31,602 nucleotides of DNA from Glutinoglossum americanum (taxonomy: Eukaryota > Ascomycota > Geoglossomycetes > Geoglossales > Geoglossaceae), in contig JAGHQL010000235.1 of NCBI GenBank assembly GCA_020080175.1, forward strand, positions 310 to 31,911, given 5' to 3'. The notes under the pieces were generated by a model that saw only the letters and a list, made by a program, of their open reading frames with translations, was not told the DNA's origin and made no database searches. Within the stretch, counting starts at the first letter, position 1, and each line of letters begins with the position of its first letter. A program made the position numbers and the translations under genes. Positions 10,691 to 21,311 of this stretch are shown here, in pieces.

Positions 10691-12487
10691 ATGAACGGGG
10701 CTCGTGCAGACACGAATACTGAGCCGTATGGCACGGCTCGCCCTCAGAGCACCCTTACTGGTGCTGAAGGTTGTGACAAAAGCATTCATGCGTCAAGGGA
10801 CGCCATGGTTGAAAATCCAGTCGACCGTCCTGTAGGCCTCTGGGACAAATACAGCGAGTTCCTTCTCCTGATCTCCACGACGGTTATGAGCTCGATCCTT
10901 GTCGCTAGCAATGCGCAGCACTGGACCGTATCCGGACGCCTTTACTCGATCATCGCCGGAAATCGTGCGTCGGTGCAAATCGTCGTGCAAATCATATCGA
11001 ATCTCCTCGGCCTTGCGCAGGTCACGGTGCTCTGTCGGCTTATTAATTTCGCCACCCGGCTTTATTTTGCGCGGTCCCCGGTGTCTCTCGATATTGTGCG
11101 TTTGTGGACTGCTCTTTGCACACCTCAGATGAGCTGGAGACTCCCCTCTCGATTGGCGATTCCTTTGCTCGCTTTTGTCATCCTTGTCTCTTTACCGCCT
11201 GCCTTGTGGGCTGGCGCCATAACTCCTGTTGCCGCTGTGGGGCTTCGGCATGATATCATTAACATTCCCGATTATTCGAATATGGGACTCATCAGGGAAT
11301 ATCCCGCCGAGGTCAGCGGCTCTACCCAAACGTTGCGCAACACCAAAGGCTTGTTTACCTACTCTGTAGGCGTGGAGTTACTAGGCTCTCTCCTGTCATC
11401 TGCTGCCTCAGCGACGGCCTTGGATGGAAACCCACGTCAACATTCCAAGTTGGACAATACGAGGCTCACCTACCATGGGAGATCGTATGGCGTTGGTGCG
11501 TCCGTCGGACTTGTTGACGATTCTCTCCTTAAGAACCCCTTCACCGCATCTTACACTTATCAAGAAAATGGGTACGATGCTTTAGTCGCTTGCAGCTACA
11601 ATTCTAGTGCCGAATTTACGATTACCCCCACTGGTGATAATTTCCTCTACGCAGCAGCTGGAACCCTCCCAAATAGCGATGGTGCCCCGGAATATTCTGT
11701 CTACCTTGGCCATGGGAGTTCGGCTATCGTTGCAATTGGGGTGTCTCGGGCCCAGTCTAATCCTGGGCGTTTTATGGGGATAGCCACCGGAGACAGCTAT
11801 GCTACCCTTAATACAACTCAGTGCTCGGTTGACTTCGTTCCCGCGCTCTTCAGCGTCTCTGTTGGGGTCTTAGGAAGAAATATTACGGTGGCAAAAGTTC
11901 CTGGAGGCGCCGACATTGACCCAAGCCGGAATCTGACCTACGTTACGATGCGGCAGTTGGAAATAATCTCAAATGATCAGACGAGCTTCTATAGATCCGT
12001 CGTGGGCGACACGCTTAACGCAAGTATCGCCAACTATAAGACCTCCATGGCCAATTCGAAGAATCGGCCATCGGAAGCAGAAGCGACGCTTGCTGGACTG
12101 ACCAATTCCGTCACTGCCCTCATCGATGATATTCTCGTAGGATACGCTAGTGCTCAGCTGATGGTCGGAAACTTCTCCACTGGCACCTCGGTCAGCGTCA
12201 AAACTAACGCGGTTCAGTTCGGCTCTAGCGTCTATATCTATGCGGTCCTGACGGTAAACATCCTTATCATCATCTTGGTGACCGTCGAAGCAATCAGAAC
12301 ACGCGGCTGGCGGGGCCTCTTACCATTCGACTACGCAGATCCGGGAAGCCTGATCACTAGCGCTTCCATGGGGGGGATGGGAATTGGGGATGCGGCGACG
12401 CTGGCGAGTCATCATAAAATTTCTAGAATACCAGTGATGCTTAGGAGCACCAAGCCCCCTGCGGTGGTATTAGGTACTAGCCGATGA
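10691..12487 (+). CDS. Four-span membrane protein with large central ectodomain, uncharacterised
   Basis: 598 aa, single exon, start ATG at 10691. Hydrophobic segments lie at about 56-75 (FLLLISTTVMSSILVASNA), 95-118 (VQIVVQIISNLLGLAQVTVL), 155-180 (LAIPLLAFVILVSLPPALWA) and 513-535 (VYIYAVLTVNILIIILVTV). Between spans three and four lies about 330 residues that read like an exposed domain, with Asn-X-Ser/Thr sites (YNSSAEF, LNTTQC, RNLTYV, LNASIA, GNFSTG). The architecture fits a group of fungal-specific integral membrane proteins that I cannot tie to a named function. It follows a CT-rich promoter tract. Gly/Met-rich stretches near the C-terminus (SMGGMGIGDAA) are likely cytoplasmic. No sign of decay. 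Confidence 0.8.
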   Translation: MNGARADTNTEPYGTARPQSTLTGAEGCDKSIHASRDAMVENPVDRPVGLWDKYSEFLLLISTTVMSSILVASNAQHWTVSGRLYSIIAGNRASVQIVVQIISNLLGLAQVTVLCRLINFATRLYFARSPVSLDIVRLWTALCTPQMSWRLPSRLAIPLLAFVILVSLPPALWAGAITPVAAVGLRHDIINIPDYSNMGLIREYPAEVSGSTQTLRNTKGLFTYSVGVELLGSLLSSAASATALDGNPRQHSKLDNTRLTYHGRSYGVGASVGLVDDSLLKNPFTASYTYQENGYDALVACSYNSSAEFTITPTGDNFLYAAAGTLPNSDGAPEYSVYLGHGSSAIVAIGVSRAQSNPGRFMGIATGDSYATLNTTQCSVDFVPALFSVSVGVLGRNITVAKVPGGADIDPSRNLTYVTMRQLEIISNDQTSFYRSVVGDTLNASIANYKTSMANSKNRPSEAEATLAGLTNSVTALIDDILVGYASAQLMVGNFSTGTSVSVKTNAVQFGSSVYIYAVLTVNILIIILVTVEAIRTRGWRGLLPFDYADPGSLITSASMGGMGIGDAATLASHHKISRIPVMLRSTKPPAVVLGTSR

Positions 12488-13359
12488 GCTGGACCCTTCT
12501 CAAGAACCCCGGTGGAATAGAATCAGTACTGGTGTATGAATCCCTTAGCATGAATATCTCATTGGGATACCGAGCAAATGTTGATTATCTTTTCATATCG
12601 CATCTAAAATATCAGTAGAGGTTAAAAGCACAATTCATCTAATTACCTTGACTTGGCATTGAGGATAATATAGTTTCTAACCTTTATGGATTATAGATTC
12701 CCTCGGGGCCCCCGGCGGGTTCAACAAAGACGTGATACCACGGTAAGGGATTCCCGTTAGGTGCGGACCCTTCGGCTACTTGCTCGTGTGGCTGTTTTGT
12801 TGGAAATGTTCCTTGGCATGGTGGTGGCGATGAGGTAGTTTCGCCACTTCATCACCGGGTCTTGCCCTAGCTACTACTCTAGGCATCTCTATTGCTCATT
12901 ATAGGTCATACCATCATGTGTTTAGAGCGGGCGAAGCCCGCTCCCAATTCAAGAAGTTGTCCGCTCCAAACTACTTCCAACATATTTAACTGGCGTTGAC
13001 TTCCCAGCCTCAAAACCACCAACGGGGTATTGCCAGTATAATGTGTGTAAGATACTAATAGCGTTGTAACCCTGTATGCTGGTGAAGTTGGCTGGAGTAA
13101 TTGTGAACCAATTGGATATTGAGTCGCTTGTGGGCCACACCATCCCCGGAGCTTAGTCAGCACACTCCTCCAATGAAAGTTCCCGGCAGTCGCGCCCGTG
13201 ACCAAGAACACAACGACGAGGCATCCCTAGCTGAGGGGGTACAAAGCTAGCAAAACGTTAGGACGCTGAAGACAAGCATTATCTATATTCCTCTCTTGGG
13301 GCTAGCAGCCTAGCACAACCCTATCCAACACTCTTAAAGTTGAGCTTCTTACCCATTCA
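12488..13359. other. Intergenic region upstream of CHAT gene
   Basis: About 870 bp. The left part is AT-rich 3' flank. A minus-strand stretch at 12949-13143 reads as ordinary-looking protein (PTSDSISNWFTITPANFTSI, GFEAGKSTPVKYVG) without start context or recognised family, so it may be a gene scrap. Nothing else stands out. Confidence 0.4.
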
Positions 13360-16300
13360 ATGGAACCCTTGGAGTCAAAGCTTGCGGAGGGGCTCTCTGA
13401 AGTCCGCGGCGCTTTGCAGTCGGGAGCGTACAAAGCTGCACATGAGATCTTGGATGACCTTCCCTTGCAGTATCGAAATAGACCTGAATTTGTGGTTGCC
13501 AGATTCGGGATCTGCGAGGCTCAGGGCTCTTATCGACGAGTTGATAAGGATATCGGAGAGTTGCTTGCCAAAGATCCAGGTTGTTTCTCTACACCCGAGC
13601 GAGAACTCATTGTAGACCTGCTAAGAGCCATTCATGCCCGACTTGACATGATAATGAGGTGCAAGTTTACTCCTTATGCCTCAATTGCCCTCTCAGTCTG
13701 GCAAAGATGGCTATCACCGACGGACATCGAAACATATAATGAGAACATGGTTACTAGCCACCCGCAGATGCAGTTATCTCAACTAATACCACCTGCAGGT
13801 CCTCCTGGAGCTTGAATGCCACCTTGGCCTTCATACATACATCCGGGGAGTCTACAACGAAGAGGATGCAGCACTACGTGTCCGACCGGCGAATCTTGAT
13901 GTGGAGCGCTACTCAGCATATCCTCTTCCACTTGAACCAGTAGCAGCATCAAAGAGGCTTGAATCGCTAATCCGATATCTGATGCGTGTTAACAGGCTTG
14001 AGGAGGCCTTCATGGTACTGAAGTGTCGTCTCATCTGCTATCCGCTGTCACTCTCTGAGCCCGAGCATTTCTTGGACGAGATCGAAGAAAACTTCTTTTC
14101 CGGCCCTTTACTACGAGCAAGAGTCCGCCTTTTCAAAGGGGTGCAGCTCATCAGGCTTCAAACCTTTTCTATCGCCGAAGGCTTCTTAAAGGATGCTCAG
14201 GAAATCTTTGAGTGGTTAGACTATAAAAGCGGTTTGGCAGAACTCAGGGTCGCGAAGAACCAAATGGCAACGATTGCTTTCCAAGGGATGGGTGTCTTGA
14301 ACGATAGCCTATTCAGTGGTATGGTCGAACAGGAATATATAGATGCCACCAAAGCACTATGCGCTATTGAGTGCTATGTCATCGCGATACAAACCTTGAA
14401 CTCTTACTTCGGCTTTGCAGGCGCCCTTCAGAGTCCGGCCATGCTGGAGCAAGCCTTCCAGGCGCTGGAAGAAATCGCATCTCAAGGAGGAATAGAGCTC
14501 TATGTCTGGATTCAACGGGCTACATGTCTGTCAAGGGAAGTGAGGGTTGGAATTGGGCTGGGTGAGCAGAGTGTATGGTGCGAGACGTTCTTCAGGAGAC
14601 ACAAAAATTCCGGGGCATATGCAATGCTGGATAGGTTTGCCTCTTGCTATAGTCGCTTCTATTATGATATTGGCAATCGCTCCAAACAGATTGAGTATGC
14701 GATGTCCGCTTTGGAGTACCAGCAGTTGAGAACTGTAAACGCCGCGGAGCTCGCACAATCCGCCCACGGTGTGTTTATCTACATGCTCTACAACCTCGAA
14801 CATCTCTCTGGCAAAGATTTCGATGATGAGGCCCTCAGAGCTCGCGAGTTCTGCCTTCAGTGGCTCCAGAAGAGCGCTGATGCTGGGCTTAGCCAATGGG
14901 TGGAGAAGGGTAAACATAACCTCGCTCGGCTAGACCAAGCGGTTGGAAATAGCGAAGGCTTGGTATCTTTCAGGAGAGAATCGCTGAAGGCGGACGAGCC
15001 CGTAGGGATTGATCAACTGACTGGGGCTTACCTCTCAGAGAAGGAGAAGATGCTTTCTTGCTTCGCTGCAAAAGATGTTGATGGCGCCTTTGACGTCGTT
15101 CAACGTATGCGTGAGGTTCTCCAGAAATATCAGCAATCCGGGACCGACCTTGAATATTCTGATAGAAGATCAACTGCTGTTACTATTCTAAGCGCACTCC
15201 TACTGAACGCTTCTAAGGCTCTCGTCATAAACTCGAGAACATCGCCCCATCTTCAAAGGGCTTTGTCTTGTGCTGAGGAGGCTGCCCAGGGATACCAGGA
15301 AATCGGTGAGTTACGGAATCAGGCTGCGTCACTGGTGCATGCCGCGACTATCGTCATTTTAGCGAAGCAAACTGACTGGACGAGTCGATCTGTGGAGCTT
15401 CTCCGCAAAGCTGAGACCTGTGCCGATCGTTTAAGGGAGGAGACGGTTGCCTTATCTTTGGTGGACGCACTGGAAAACAAACAGCAGGTTGTCGCATCGT
15501 TTGCAAGTATGGACATTTACAGAATGGGATATATTGCTTTGAAGGCTGTCGCCACTTATGCCAAGCATGACCCGGAAGGAAAAGCAAAAAGTGAGCGAAG
15601 TGCGTGGGAATGGATTCAAAGAGGAAAGGCAAGAAGTATCTCCGACCTTCTTTCTCTATATCAAATCTACCCGCAACGATATTTGAAAGACGTCCCCGAT
15701 GAGTTCTTGGGGCTTGTACGTGAAAAGAAGGCCCGATTGCGCAAACTCGGTCAGAATGCACAGGGGCAGGATCCTCCACTGGGGATAGTACAGAAGGAGA
15801 TGAGCGAAGCCCCGGAGTTACCTGACTTTCAGCCCATGGAAGATATCAATGTCAACATTAGGTTCGAGGACATACTGAACCTTCAGGAAGCTTTCTCCCA
15901 AGAAAATGGTGGGAACCGCATTATTTTCGTCGATTGGATGGTGAGCTCGAGTTCTATCGATATGACCACCGTAACAGAGACTGGAGAGATTCGAATTGAC
16001 ATACTTGATTTCACGTTGGAGGTTGCCATGAGCCATATCAGGGGGCAACCAATCAAGATAAGATCTTCCGAGGATGTTATGGAATGGAAGAGAAAATACT
16101 TTGACTCATTCTCATCCTGGTCAGAGGACTCACTGGAAATGGAATATCTTGAGGAACTTAACTGGCTTGTCGCGCCTTTAGCGGAAGTATCGCGACCGGG
16201 CGATACGCTGGTGTTCTGCCCTTCTGGCGTTTTGCACGGTATTCCGTTGCACGCCTTATCCGTTGGAGACGAGTGCCTAATTGAACGAAACCCAATTATC

Positions 16301-17116
16301 TATTGCGACTCCCTCTCTATGATGCTCAACTCATACCGAAAGGCCAAGGCACAGTCGCAATCGAAAACAGGTTCCTCTTCCGCAGCGGTATTCGGCGTCT
16401 ATGGGAGAAGCGGGATGGCACACGGAACCAAGTCCAAAGAAGAAGCGGAAGTCCAGAGCACGCTCGAAAAGATCGCCGCGCGGTTCGACACGGAGGTCTC
16501 ATTCGACGTCTCCCCGGCCGACTTCATTACCAAATGCGCCGACCAGAGCATCATCCACTACCACGGCCACGCAGTCCTCAACACAACCAAAAACTCCGGA
16601 TTCAAGCAAGCCCTCCTCCTACAGCCCACCCAAAACCAAAAGGGCAAACAGGTGGCGGCCCCGCAGGCACTATTGCAGATCGAACCCGAGCCCCCCACCC
16701 CAACGACCACGGCCCTAGACGACGGCTTACTCCTCAGCTCCGCCTCGCCAGCCACAGCCACGAACTTCACCGCCCGCGAGATGTTCACGGACCTGCGCCT
16801 GCGCTCGGCCCACGTCACGCTCATCGCGTGCAGCTCCGCGGGGCAGGACATCCGCGTGGGCGAGGAGCCGCAGGGGATCATACCGGCGCTGCTGCTGGCG
16901 GGCGCGGCCTCGGTCGTGGGCACGCTGTGGCCCATCAGGAGCCAGGACGGGCGGCTCTTCTCGATGGAGTTCTACGCGCGCTTTGGCGGGGCGGGGTCGC
17001 TGGTCGATTTGGCGGGGGCGCTGCGGGAGAGCGTCTTGGCGGTGAGGAAGGCGAGGCCGTGTCCGGTTCATTGGGCGCCGTTTGTTTTGCATGGGGCGTG
17101 GTTCCATCGGCTGTAG
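13360..17116 (+). CDS. TPR-like / CHAT-domain caspase-like protease
   Basis: Two exons, 13360-13749 and 13799-17116; the 49-bp phase-0 intron (GTTACT...CTAATACCACCTGCAG) joins ...YNENM to VLLELECH; 1,235 aa. Residues 1 to about 850 are all-helical, TPR-like. The C-terminal part from about residue 910 is a CHAT domain of the caspase/separase fold: CPSGVLHGIPLHAL (about 936-949), HYHGHA with candidate catalytic His1054, and LIACSSAGQ with candidate nucleophile Cys1141, then GVVGTLW-like AASVVGTLWPI. Both catalytic positions are kept, so an active protease is likely. TPR-CHAT proteins elsewhere are peptidases switched on by a sensor. A low-complexity Pro/Thr insert (about 1070-1115) lies between His and Cys. 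From about 16440 the gene turns C-rich, then G-rich to the end. It converges with the 307-aa gene, leaving 290 bp between stops. Confidence 0.9.
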
Positions 17117-17406
17117 GTTAGGGGGAGGGCGCGGCGGTGTGGTGGCTGTGTATGTCTTTGTGTGTGCTGTGCACGCTGTGATGGAGAGTTAGGTGAGGGG
17201 CCATGGCACTGGCGATTTTGGTGTCTTGTTTAGGATAGGGTGTGAAGGGTGTGGTGGGTTGTATTTACGGGTGCTGGTATTCCCAAAGTGGTATCTATTT
17301 CATACCCTGATATCTAGCAATGATGGGTCAAACAAATCGTCTCCAGGACCCTAACCATGCAACAAGATTATGCTCTAAATACTTCCTCGCCTCCCCAACA
17401 TTTATT

Positions 17407-18373
17407 TCACCCTTCCTTCCCCTCCGCGAACGACGTAAAGGCCGCCAAGTCCACCTCGTCCAGATTCCCATCAACCAGCTCTTTCCCCTTCCACGTCCCC
17501 GCCCCACCATCACCCCTCCCAACATCCGCAACCTTTATCCTCCCTTTCCCCTTCCCCTGCAATGGCCACACTGCCCCCCTTCTCACCCCTCCAAACCACC
17601 CCACACAGGTCTTAACCCCCACCTCAACCTCAAACCCTCCCTTGCACCCCCCGAGCAGCACCGCAACCTCGAAATGCACCGGCACGCCATCCTTCTGCAC
17701 TGAATTCTCCTCCAATAACCACCTCACCTTCGTCGCCCTCGGCGTGCCCAACGCCACACCTCTCACCTTCGCCCTCTCGGACCTCACATATGTCTTTGAG
17801 GTCTTGATGTTGGGTTCAAGAGCCGCACCTGTAACACCGGCGCCCAAGGAAGCGCCCAGGGAGATGGTGTGGGAGGTTAACGAGGAGGTGGGCGGCCCGT
17901 AGGCTTCGTTGGGCGAGATTTTGTGGATGTGGAGTTGTGATGGGGAGGTGAGGGGGTGGAAATGGAGGGCTAAGGAGGCGGATTTGAAGCGGTGGCGGAG
18001 GCCGCGGGCGGGGAAGAGGGAGAAGGAGAAGACGAGGAGGGCGGCGGGTGTGGAGGCGTAGATGCCGAAATGAGCGAGGGAGAGACGCGCAGTTATGCTG
18101 CCTGTTTGTCGTAATTCTGGTGGTTAGTTGAGGCAGCACGGAACTGGAAAAGAGATGCAGATCGAACATCCCCGCCAGGATCAGAGGGAACAGACTCTCG
18201 CCGATCTCCTCGCTCGTAATAACCCCACTATCGAACTCGTAATCCTCCCCATCCGCACCACTCAGGTAGCTCAGCGCATCCTCATCCACATCAAGCCCAA
18301 TCGCGATCGCTGCATCGTCATCTTCGGCGTTACTGACGGCCGCCTCATTGACATGCGACTCATCGGAGTTCAT
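17407..18373 (-). CDS. Conserved-looking fungal protein of unknown function, head to head with HET gene
   Basis: Exons 18373-18145 and 18101-17407 give 307 aa. The proposed intron (18144-18102) is only 43 bp, with a weak GTTCCG donor but a perfect CTAAC branch and ACAG acceptor; it restores frame (...HLFSS-SITARLSLAHFGIY). Without it the frame would be lost, so a one-base frameshift is the other reading. The N-terminus is very acidic (NAEDDDAAIAIGLDVDEDAL, SEEIGESLFP). The body is beta-rich in appearance (FGIYASTPAALLVFSFSLFP; GASLGAGVTGAALEP; ATKVRWLLEENS; GVPVHFEVAVLLGG). I know fungal hypotheticals of this style but no function. There is no signal peptide or membrane segment. Codons switch from C-ending to G-ending at about 17800. 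Confidence 0.65.
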
Positions 18374-18815
18374 GCTTTATCCCTCCTCCGCGCGCCCAAT
18401 TGTGAATACCTACTGATAGCGAAAAATAACGTCACCGGGTCGTCCAGCCTTAGATCAGCCTTAGAAGCCAGTGTATGCTGTTGCAAGTCCCCCACGCCGC
18501 TTTTGTCGTTGATGAGGCGAATTGCCCGAAATTTGACGGTGCGAAGGAAATCGACCAGTTTGGGTAATTAGCAGTAGTTGCTGCTTTATTCGGGTAACCT
18601 CACCTCAGCAAACGGCCAAAGCGGACAAGTAAACCACCACCCCCGCAACCAGCTGTATCCGGCTGGCTCGTTGGGTCATTCCACGGTTATTTGAAACTAC
18701 GCAAATGCGGTTCGTACTCTCGCGTTACTAATAGCATCCATAAAACAACATCTTATCGGCCCCTTAGGGATCGCAGCCTCCTAGAGCCATATTACATTTC
18801 ACCTACAAGTGTGCC
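18374..18815. promoter_or_regulatory. Divergent intergenic region between 307-aa gene and HET gene
   Basis: 442 bp separating two head-to-head starts, short enough to be a shared two-way promoter. A CATAAAAC element lies at about 18740, around 75 bp before the HET start. No gene-like sequence was seen inside. Confidence 0.45.
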
Positions 18816-20873
18816 ATGGCCTCCAGCACGAGTGAAATGAATCTCAACTCTGGAATGTTCTTAGATGGCGTCAACATTACCTCCCAGCTCATCGCGATTT
18901 CTGTATCTCTTATTACTTGTCCTATCCATGAGCGTTGCAACGGGAGCTGTTCCGGCCGAGGGCCTATCAAGTTCCAGCCTCTCAGTGTTGGGGACGTGAA
19001 GTTTAGCGCCACGGTTAAAGACCCTCCTAAGAGCAATCTGCCGCTAGAGCAAGAGGAGCAAATCCCTATTCCATCTGACAGCTTCGAGTACTCGCCGGTT
19101 GACTCTGAGGCTGGGGAGATCCGACTACTTCATGTCCGGGAGGCGATCTTCTTATCCGACCCGGTCGTTCTCGATCTGGTGAAGGTGAAGCTGGATCACC
19201 CGGATCGGCCAAAGTACGCGGCGTTGTCTTACCATTGGGGCGCGCCAACTTTTGACCGCACAATTATCTGTGATGGGAGGGCACTCCAGGTTAACGCATC
19301 TTTGCACGGCGCACTCAGACGACATCGGCAAGATCAGCTTGAGAGGCCGGAGTTCCTATGGGTTGACGCGATTTGCATCAACCAAAATGACGAGGATGAG
19401 TTGAATTTGCAATTACTACTGATGCGGGATATCTACAGCAGCGCCGAAGTTGTCTTTGCAGATCTAGGCGATGCGCCGTTGCAATGGTATTTCTGCTATG
19501 ATTTGATGTACAGAATTAAAACGTTTCTCGATCTGATTAAGAACCAAGGACAGTTAGCGATCGACAGCTCCAACATCGAACGCGGAATACTGCCTTTTGA
19601 TCACGGCGCCTGGCTAGAATACTATAATCTGTTCTCGTCTCTTTGGTTTGGGAGGACATGGATAATCCAAGAGGTGGTGCTTGCACGAAAAATTCGCTGC
19701 AGGCACGGCCGCTTCAACTTCGACTGGGACCTCTTCGTAAGATCTTTCACCTTTATGCAACACCGGATGAGCCAGTGGGTGGCGCTTCCTAGACAAGAGC
19801 AGCAAGTCGGGATGCTCAATTTCTATCGCATCTTGCAAATCCGACATGACTTTAATAGTGGCCGCCTCACGCCTCTGCAATTATTGTGGCGAACTCGAGA
19901 CTGCCAGGTTTCAAACCCCAGAGATAAAGTCATCGCTCTACTCGGTCTGCTTCTCCCCGGGCGCTCTACCTTCCAACTAGACTACAAGTGGCCACCAGCT
20001 AAGCTGTTCTATCATTTCGCGGCCTACGTTCTCAAGTCATTCTCCTTCAAGGAACGAGCATCAATGCTCTCCTATGCAGGCCTCCATCGCAGAGCTATTG
20101 AGGGTAAATTGCCGTCGTGGGTGCCCGATTGGCATGCGCAATCTGCCGCTGGACCAGCGGTCTTCGCAACCATACGCGAGAAGCCTTTCGCTGCTGCAGC
20201 GGACTCGTTGCCTGTCATGTACGCGCTAGGTGATGGAGAGGAGCGGGATAGCTTCATCACTCAAACCTCAGTGGGGATGGGCTCAGTCACCGATATCAGC
20301 TCGACGTGCGAAGGAGAAGTCGCGACTGATGGGGCACCGGCCATAGATCAACGCAGTCAGTGGCTAAAATGGCATGAGAATGCGTTGGGAGTCTTCTCGC
20401 ACTCGGCGGCGGGCGGGAAACTGCGCTATGATAACCCTGAGGAGGCTTTCTGCCGGACTCTGCTGGTAGACGACCTGTACACTGGGGACAACGCGACAGC
20501 GGCAAGCGTTCCTATACATGACCCCTGCGAAGCCCATGCCGCTGCCATAGCCTCACTGTCTACCGGCGATTTCGGCAGTGCCCTCAAAATGAACAATAGT
20601 ACCGACATGTATATTGTCCAGGCGCTGACCGCCTGCCGACGTCGAAGGTTCGCCGTTACCGACAAGGGTTACATAGGGTTAGTGCCCGAATGCACAGAAC
20701 TAGGCGATGGGGTTTACATCCTGGGGGGCGTTAGCGTACCCTTCGTGCTACGACATAGGGAAAAGGTCAACTTCACCCTTGTGGGGGACGCATATATTCA
20801 TGGAGTCATGGATGGCGAGGCTGTCAGGGACCTCAAATTCCCCGATAGCTGGCAGCCTATTATGATTTACTAG
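18816..20873 (+). CDS. HET-domain (heterokaryon incompatibility) protein
   Basis: 685 aa, single exon. In ascomycetes HET domains trigger cell death when unlike strains fuse. The domain spans about residues 90-300: FEYSPVDSEAGEIRLLHV, YAALSYHWG (135-142), LWVDAICINQND (181-192), MRDIYSSAEVVFADLG, and WFGRTWIIQEVVLA. The C-terminal part carries the tail common to long HET proteins (GYIGLVPECTELGDGVYILGG, VGDAYIHGVMDGEA). The first 80 or so residues, with several Cys (CPIHERCNGSC), do not belong to the usual domain; the true start may differ or a specific N-terminus may be present. All core motifs look whole. It is divergent with the 307-aa gene and followed in the same direction by the deaminase gene. 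Confidence 0.92.
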   Translation: MASSTSEMNLNSGMFLDGVNITSQLIAISVSLITCPIHERCNGSCSGRGPIKFQPLSVGDVKFSATVKDPPKSNLPLEQEEQIPIPSDSFEYSPVDSEAGEIRLLHVREAIFLSDPVVLDLVKVKLDHPDRPKYAALSYHWGAPTFDRTIICDGRALQVNASLHGALRRHRQDQLERPEFLWVDAICINQNDEDELNLQLLLMRDIYSSAEVVFADLGDAPLQWYFCYDLMYRIKTFLDLIKNQGQLAIDSSNIERGILPFDHGAWLEYYNLFSSLWFGRTWIIQEVVLARKIRCRHGRFNFDWDLFVRSFTFMQHRMSQWVALPRQEQQVGMLNFYRILQIRHDFNSGRLTPLQLLWRTRDCQVSNPRDKVIALLGLLLPGRSTFQLDYKWPPAKLFYHFAAYVLKSFSFKERASMLSYAGLHRRAIEGKLPSWVPDWHAQSAAGPAVFATIREKPFAAAADSLPVMYALGDGEERDSFITQTSVGMGSVTDISSTCEGEVATDGAPAIDQRSQWLKWHENALGVFSHSAAGGKLRYDNPEEAFCRTLLVDDLYTGDNATAASVPIHDPCEAHAAAIASLSTGDFGSALKMNNSTDMYIVQALTACRRRRFAVTDKGYIGLVPECTELGDGVYILGGVSVPFVLRHREKVNFTLVGDAYIHGVMDGEAVRDLKFPDSWQPIMIY

Positions 20874-21311
20874 GCCTTAAGGCTGCTCGATTGTATTTAC
20901 TGGGTAAAAATTAGTTGGCGGGCCGCAGCGGTGCTGGGGGTTAGCTTATGATGTGAAGCCGGCGGACGGTTTCGCAAACAAAAAGAAGCGGTAGGCTGCG
21001 CGCTAAAGAAAATGGAGAATTTCCGACCAGCAACCCCCTCCTTGTATGAGAGCGCCACTTTATTGATGCCTTCGCTTCCCTCAGAGGATTGGACCGATTT
21101 CTCATAGCACCATAATCTCTAAAGCCTCACATTTATGGCCCATTGCAATTGTGACGTTGGGTTACCGTTGAGTCATGTCCGGGATCGTAGCGTTGTGGAA
21201 CCCGAAATCAGCATTCAGCCTATCGCAATGCGCCAACGTGCAGAGAAATCCTGGCACGGGGAATCAACCCCAACTTCATCCTCTCTGCTCTGTTTTGGGT
21301 GAACGGAAATA
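20874..21311. other. Intergenic region, HET to deaminase
   Basis: 438 bp between same-strand genes. It should hold the HET 3' end and the promoter of the deaminase gene. No repeat, RNA gene or coding signal was seen. Confidence 0.4.

Noticed and set aside
12906-13211. Minus-strand frames that look partly protein-like (WFTITPANFTSI, GGFEAGKSTPVKYVG)
   Set aside because: No start context and no recognised family; overlapping frames compete. At most a gene scrap.
16303-17121. Long open frame of 272 codons overlapping the CHAT gene in another frame
   Set aside because: It is a by-product of the GC-rich 3' end of the CHAT gene; its sequence is Arg/Gly/Pro-rich without motifs, while the CHAT frame holds the catalytic motifs.
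17320-17902. Plus-strand Pro/Ser-rich open frames of 127 and 181 codons
   Set aside because: They are the antisense of the 307-aa gene, made long by its G-rich 3' end.
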